DNA of 64,000 nt, from assembly GCA_028532985.1 (NCBI GenBank), contig JANCIK010000001.1, forward strand, positions 2,604,001 to 2,668,000, read 5' to 3'. The notes under the pieces are model-generated. The model saw only the letters and a program-made list of their open reading frames with translations. It had not been told where the DNA came from and did not search any database. The position numbers were made by a program, and so were the translations under genes. Below are positions 58,501 through 64,000 of the stretch, piece by piece. Origin of the DNA: Stropharia rugosoannulata (lineage: Eukaryota > Basidiomycota > Agaricomycetes > Agaricales > Strophariaceae). Numbering within the stretch: the first letter of the stretch is position 1; every line of letters begins with the position of its first letter.

Positions 58501-61499
58501 AAAGACTCAACACTAAATACATACCAGAAAGTTCTACAAATGGGAAAAGCTTCGAGGTCTCATCAATGGACCCCCAGAAAAACCTTGTTTCATCCAGAGA
58601 TGTCTTCACTAATTCAGAAAGATGCGATAATGCCTCATTGGTAGCCACTTCTGTCATGGTGCGCAGTACTTGAACCATAGAATCAGACGCAACGCTGTTG
58701 GCAAAGTCGTAAGGTAAGCAAGGCAGCCCCGTGAGTCTGCCAATGCGTTGCAGTCCATCTGTCATTGTAACAAAATCCTTGCAATGGGGTGGATGCTGAA
58801 AAAACCCTTCCAAAAACTGAAGGTGATAAGTATATCTAACTCTAAAAACGGTTAAAAACTTACTCTTCCAATCGCATCGATGTATGAGACCACATAATTA
58901 TCGTGAGTTTTGCCACCGTCTTCTTCAGCATCATCATCAACAGTCTCTGGTTGCAAGACTGGTCGTCTTTCCTGTGGATGAGCAACTCCTTCGTCTTGCA
59001 TGATAACATCTTCATCAGAAATGGAAGGTGGAGATGTAGGTGTCAGTTGATACCACCGTTTGATATCTGCTGGGGGTACATAAGCCAGACCTAGTGACTC
59101 TATGCGGCTGAGAGTAGATTGCAAAGAATCAAACACGTCTCTTTTCAAAGATGGATGGTGCCGAATGAGTTCATCAACAGCCGTGCCAATGATAACCGCG
59201 TTTTCCTTGTCAATCAAAACTTTCAGATGACGCTCGGAAGTAAAGATCGAGAAGATAGCGGGAATGATACTAGGTCGCTTCCTGAGTTGAGCTTGCCCGG
59301 TTTCATTGAGACATAAAGCACCGATTGCATTAGGAATAGATTGGATAACCTTGAAAAAGGAATTTTCAAGGTCAGTGATATAATTAATATTTCCGCGACA
59401 ATTTAATGTTTACCTCAATTGAAGGCTCTATTCCCAAATCAATTGCGTTGTACAGAGTTTCAGGTAGGCCCACCTCCTGAATGATGGATAAAGACGTGGG
59501 CTCGTTATGAACAAATGTCGACATGATATTGATGGCTGAAGAGATGTATTTAATGAGGAATATAACAGGAGTGCAGTGAGGACTATACCCAGTGGTAGAA
59601 TATTTGGCCCAAACAGGCCGCGATATTCCATTATTTTCTTGATAGACTTCAGAAGCGACATGTCAATGAGGCCGCGAAGACCTTCCGCAGTTCCAGATGA
59701 CTGCATCATTCGATGCATGGATCGCAGGATATGTTTCAAGATTGCAGTTCGTTGAACTGGTAGTTCACCTAAACCTGATGTTAGAATTGATAATGAAGGC
59801 GCTTAATAGCTTACGCATACCTGAACCAACAAGTGAGCACGGCTGGCAATCTACCGCATATTCCGCTATGTCGAGCTCAACTTCATACTATTAAAGCCTA
59901 TCAGACATGCTCAATAGTGCGTGTACTATACATAACACATACCTCAATTCGTTCAACAATGACTTCGACACCTCTCGAGGCGCAAAAGAGGCTGAAGGCG
60001 TTTGTAAAACTGTAGAGGATGTTATCAACCAATTGCATAGTCTTCGATACTGCTTGTAGGCGACGAGGAGATCTATTTTCTATGATCTGGATGAGAAGAG
60101 GTATTAACCCGGCGCCAACAACCATATTTCCTCCGGAAGCATGGGAAGCAATGTATGTGATAAATGATATCAGTGCTTCAATGAACGCATGAGGGAGCTT
60201 AGAATCAGGATTTGACATGTCAAGCACCATTCCTCTGACCAAGGCCATAAGTATACCATGGTTAACCCCGGCATTGACAGCGGTCAACACCTCCTGTATT
60301 TTGTTTTTGTATCTTGCCAGGGCATCAAGGGCGGCAATGGCTGATGTCTGAACAATCGTAGGGATTGTATGGTCGACTTGTAATAATTCAGCGATATGAG
60401 AAATGAGATCGGGTTCATACAGGAAAAGAGCGGACGTTGCTTGCGATTCCGAGTGAGTATGTCCGTAAATAGCTATGGCAAGCAAGCGGACTACCACTAA
60501 CTTCTCGCGTTCAGCTTTCTTTCCTGGGGCAAGAGACGACGCTGTTCGGATGCGACACAATAGCTCGAATGTTTCACTGTCAGGGATAGAATGATTTTCT
60601 ATGGCATTGGAGAGTACATTCATGACGGGTGTTGCAACAATTGTCTGTTCATCCAGATGCACTTGCACAGCTGTTGAGCTCTGAGGGGACGCTGTACTGA
60701 TTGGCTGTTGCTTGCGGGGGGAAGTGATAGGTGGTTCAACCGTGTCTGATTGTGTTTTATCTCTTTCTGCACCTTTCACCGTATCTGTACGATAGAAATT
60801 GAAATTGACTTCGCGGGCCTCTGCCGGAAAGATTTCCGAATCGTCCGGTCCTTTATCCGCAGCTACGTCAACGAGGCCTATACCGTGCTCTCTTAGATGG
60901 GGCCACCTCCGTGCAAGCGATTGCAAACGAGTTGTCGAGATACTGAGAGCATGAGAGACAGCAGGTTGCGCGGAATATTGCTGTGAAGGCCGAAGAAGAA
61001 GGTTCAATGCAAGGATGAGGATATCCAGATCGGAGGTAGACAGAAGACTATTTAAACGCTAAATTGAGTGTCAGCGTAAAGAATAAATATAAAGTGTAAA
61101 TGAAATCACATCATATGAGCTGAACGTTTTCCTGTTTGTCGAATTTTCCAGCAGGAGACGTTCGAAACGGAGAATTTCCGATAACAGCTCTTTGGTGTCG
61201 GGAGAGAAGGGTTTTGATTGCAATTTCTCGACGTTATATTCTTGGATAATGCTGTCCATGATATCGTCAAACCTATTGAGGACTTTGATCCATGCATTCA
61301 GATCAGACCGTGCCCATCTCCACGAGTCAGCATCCTTCAATATCTGGACTAGTTCTTGAGAAGTGAAATTCACTAGTTTCGTGATGAGTTCGGTCACTGC
61401 AAGTGGCTAGATTATCTGGTTTCAGTCGCAAGAGCGCGCGTAGCAGACAAGACCACAAACTGGAGGGATTGCCTTCTTAGATTTAGGAAGGATCTTCAT
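49574..61499 (-). CDS. TOM1: HECT E3 ubiquitin ligase Tom1/HUWE1
   Basis: Giant HECT ligase of about 3,500 residues (12 kb). It ubiquitinates excess histones and unassembled ribosomal proteins in yeast. Exon 1 from ATG 61499 ([15 protein letters not shown]) splices to [17 protein letters not shown]. The armadillo-like DUF908/DUF913 region follows ([20 protein letters not shown] near 61000; [14 protein letters not shown]). The UBA domain is at about 57,130-57,000 ([20 protein letters not shown]). Very acidic tracts lie around 54,300-54,630. The DUF4414 ubiquitin-interacting repeats are at about 53,040-52,620 ([34 protein letters not shown]). The HECT domain occupies about 50,900-49,574: [39 protein letters not shown] and [13 protein letters not shown]. 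The catalytic Cys is in [12 protein letters not shown], its codon split by the last intron (49732 / 49677-49676). It ends EGGEGFAFS. There are many introns of about 50-70 nt; not all middle junctions were individually verified. Confidence 0.96.
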
Positions 61500-61799
61500 T
61501 CTTGGCAGCTCGCCAGAGTATTACGAGGTGTATTCTGGCAGGCAAGCTGTCAATGAGGCAAGATGTAGACGTATTCAAGGTTTAGACTATTGGTCGACCT
61601 CCCGAAAGGAACAAACGGTGAGGGATTGCTGACGCAATTTGCATGTAACGTGTGTAACAAGTCGCGTGCATTCATGGGACGTGACTGCATTGACGCCCAT
61701 CGCGTTTCGGCACCCGCGCCGCTTGTTAACTTGAACGAGCCGTTGAAAGCTCCTACCACGTCTTGATTATCATTCTTAAGCTTGAATCACTCTAATAAA
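61500..61799. promoter_or_regulatory. Shared divergent promoter region TOM1 / SUB1
   Basis: Only 300 nt separate the two ATGs, so the promoters of the ligase (minus) and the coactivator (plus) must share this space. No canonical TATA element was identified. The call is by position. Confidence 0.5.
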
Positions 61800-62434
61800 A
61801 TGCCGAAAAGAAAACAAGATGCTTCAAGCGAAGAAGAATCTCATTCTTCAAACTCGTTTCATTCGGACTCTGACGATGCCCCTATTTCCTCCAACAAATC
61901 ATCGAATTTGAAGAATACCGCTAAAGTAAGTCCGGTCAATAATGGCTCTCAATTGGTGCTCTAAAACACGGGATACATAGAAAACTTCAGTAGCGATTAG
62001 TAAAAAGCCGAAAGTTGACGTTAATGAAGAACCAACTGCTGTAAGTGAATATTTGGTGAACATGAGACAGACCTTGATCAAGGACGCTTACAATGAGTGT
62101 CTCTTAGGAAAAACGGTCGCCAGTTCCTGTAGATAACGACAGCAATGACATCAAGGTACTCGTTAATGCGGATGGAGACAAGTACATAGATCTCGGAAAG
62201 AAGAAACGCGCTGTTGTAAGATCATTCAAAGGTATCCTATTGCTCGACATACGCGAGTATTATGGCACTCCAGGAGAAGAAAAGCCCGGGAAAAAAGGCA
62301 TATCGCTGACTCTTGACCAAGTAAGGAAGCGTGGTTATTTATTTTAAAATATCTAACGTCATGTCTAGTGGAAAATACTCAGTACAGAAGCGACTACCAT
62401 AGACAAATTATTCTCTGAGCAAAAGAAAGCATGA
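61800..62434 (+). CDS. SUB1: Transcriptional coactivator Sub1/PC4
   Basis: Single-stranded-DNA-binding coactivator of RNA polymerase II and III. Exons 61800-61925, 61981-62040, 62108-62320 and 62369-62434 sum to 465 nt (154 residues) in frame. A Ser/Glu/Asp-rich N-terminus ([19 protein letters not shown]) precedes the PC4 domain: [51 protein letters not shown] and a C-terminal helix [12 protein letters not shown]. The basic and aromatic residues of the DNA-binding groove (KKKRAVV, W in DQWKIL) are present. The real ATG is at 61800; the frame extends upstream only to a TTG at 61782. Convergent with the UbiB gene, 132 nt apart. Confidence 0.96.
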
Positions 62435-62566
62435 AAAATGGCTCGTGTATGCATTTTCAATCCGTTTGGTGTTGTTCATGTTAATAAGGATATAAACCTA
62501 ATCTATAACTAGTCCAAGTGATGCGTCTCTAGTGCCTTTAGCCCCATTGAGCCATAAACCAAGGAT

Positions 62567-64000
62567 TCATGCCTGATACATCTTAAAGAAGGCATCAATA
62601 TCCATGAACGCCTCAATGATAGATAGTCTGATATTATTTTTCCTGTAACTCCTACATACAAATTAAATCAGTAGTAATCGTAAATGTTATAGTGCGGGTA
62701 AACTTACCACCAACAGAAGAAGTAATCCAAAAGAAGGCGGCGAGAAAGGATGCCTCGGTCCTTAATTGAATCTATCAGTCTCTTTCTCTCATCCAACCAG
62801 ACAGCATAGGTGCAGTATTGGGCGTTGACAAGAAATATTCTTATCTATGAAGAGCAATATGAAAATTTGATAGACACGTTGACAAGAGAGGTTACATTTG
62901 AGTGTGTCGTCTTGAGTGCATGATCGAGATTCCTTGCAGTGATACCGTGAGTATGTACATCGCTATGCTATGATGGTAATTACCTAGTCAGATCATTGAG
63001 CTTAAGGACCATCAGGACTCGCCGGGGCACTCGTCTTAATACATCAAATACGGATAAAAGAATTCCTTCTTGCTGCATGACGGCGTCTCGAATAGCTTTC
63101 TTTTCTTCTTCATTTTGCGGAACCATGTCTATCAAACTTGATGCACGATGGAAATTTTTGTGCTCAGGCTCGTCCCAACTTCCTTTGAGAGCGACTCTTC
63201 CTGTGATGGCGGCTTCGAAAACAGGGTACTAATATTTGTTTTAGAAAGCAACTTCGTCAAAAAGAGAAGGAAGGTCAATGAAGTGATTGATTACCAAGTC
63301 ATGACTAATATTTCCCACTAGTTCGGCATACTTTTTACGCTTGACTATCATCGAAGGTGAAGTGGGTTCCATTAAAGATAACCAGAGCCTGGCATAGTTT
63401 ACACGCAATTCTGGATCGATATCGAAGTACAAACCATGATCCAACAACACTATTTCGAAGTTGTAGGGCGACTTGGACTCAGACGGTGTAGGTCTTATCA
63501 GTAGATTCCCTTTATTACATAAAAGTAAGATATGTGCTTCAGGCGTGCAGCAAGTTTCACCTACCGGGATGAGGATCCTGTCAAGATTACAATTTATGTA
63601 GTTGAAGCAAGTAATGATCAAGTATACTCACTGCATGAAACCACCCGTTCAGAAAGACCATTCGGCTGAAAATTCTGGATATTTCAATGGCAATTTTATT
63701 GCGATCCATGTTGTTTTCAGCGAGGTAAGATAAGTCGTCCGGACGTGCTCCTTTGATATACTCCATAATGAGGACTCTTTTCGTTGCAAGTATGACCTCT
63801 GGTATGTAGAGCGAGGTGTTTATTTTAGAAAATTCTCTGATAGTTCGATTTGCGTTATTTGCCTCGTGAATAAAGTCCATTTCTTTTGGCAAATTTGTTC
63901 TCATTTCATCCTTTATTGATAGCAACATGAGACTAACTCAGAGAGATAGAGTTGGTCTTACCGCTAGCCACGAGAATTCAAACCCAGGAAACCAGTACTT
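62567..64000 (-). CDS. MCP2: ADCK1/Mcp2-type UbiB kinase-like protein, 5' end outside window
   Basis: Mitochondrial atypical kinase of the UbiB/ABC1 family; yeast Mcp2 and animal ADCK1 are tied to mitochondrial lipid and coenzyme Q balance. The window enters at WFPGFEFSWLADEMRTNLPK and EMDFIHEANNANRTIREFSK, then VLIMEYIKGARPDDL and FSRMVFLNGWFHADPHPGN. Next come LLIRPT and the Mg-binding VLLDHGLYFDI, then YPVFEAAITGRVALKGSWDE, VFDVLRRVPRRVLMVLKLND and the C-terminal IEAFMDIDAFFKMYQA (stop 62567-62569). A 13-nt exon (63577-63565) encodes DPHP of the catalytic-loop region. The N-terminal KxGQ motif and the transit peptide lie beyond the window edge. The gene symbol follows orthology to Mcp2 and is less certain than the family. 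Confidence 0.88.

Noticed and set aside
61782..61799. Upstream extension of the SUB1 frame as its start
   Set aside because: The frame opens with TTG, not ATG. The ATG at 61800 gives the standard lysine-rich MPKRKQ start.
1..64000. Secondary-metabolite cluster, CRISPR array, tRNA or transposon
   Set aside because: No NRPS/PKS/terpene cyclase core was found, no spaced repeats, and no cloverleaf or transposase/reverse-transcriptase motif recognised. The lone acyl-CoA ligase is free-standing.

Overview
The window is a gene-dense piece of nuclear DNA from a filamentous basidiomycete, most likely an Agaricomycete. The evidence is many GT-AG introns of about 45-70 nt, a secreted protein with a fungal cellulose-binding module (CBM1), a DUF6533-type membrane protein, a basidiomycete-style Tom1/HUWE1 ligase, and Kre6, Nar1, Erg8 and ferrochelatase in their fungal forms. 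I saw no rRNA, CRISPR or bacterial operon structure, and no tRNA or intact transposon that I could support. Exons were joined by eye from frame, splice signals and family knowledge. Genes whose exon phases were summed to a closed frame are noted as such.

Layout. 0-10.4 kb: 3' end of a Pns1/CTL choline-transporter-like gene (+), a four-helix membrane protein (+), a membrane-anchored GH18 chitinase-like enzyme (-), a seven-helix DUF6533 protein (-), a 1.7 kb gene-poor gap, and a secreted CBM1 protein (+). 10.5-22 kb: Kre6/Skn1-like GH16 (-), GTPBP1-like GTPase (-), an unassigned coiled-coil protein with a J-like C-terminus (+), and a multi-pass RING-H2 protein (+). 22-30 kb: ferrochelatase (+), phosphomevalonate kinase (+), vacuolar-type amino-acid transporter (-), and a PL14-like secreted lyase (+). 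30-39 kb, visibly more G+C-rich: NAR1 (+), a tiny Cys-rich protein (-), a Tlg2 syntaxin (+), and an EF-hand MscS channel (+). 39-49 kb: RPB3 (-), a gap with a doubtful ORF, an acyl-CoA synthetase-like enzyme (+), an Rrn5-like protein (+), and a quinone-oxidoreductase-like MDR (-). 49.5-64 kb: the 12 kb HECT ligase TOM1 (-), SUB1/PC4 (+), and the 3' part of an ADCK1/Mcp2-type UbiB kinase-like gene (-).

The genes do not form one pathway or a biosynthetic cluster. Most are housekeeping genes (transcription, Fe-S assembly, haem, isoprenoids, trafficking). A wall and carbohydrate theme recurs in GH18, the CBM1 protein, Kre6 and PL14. Neighbours are tightly packed: NAR1, the Cys-rich gene and TLG2 lie within a few tens of bases of each other. 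The less described items are the CBM1 protein's C-terminal domain, the J-like coiled-coil protein, the four-helix protein, the 88-residue Cys-rich protein, the RING split by a long insertion, and several 8-13 nt micro-exons. I did not find convincing evidence for a wholly new multi-gene system.
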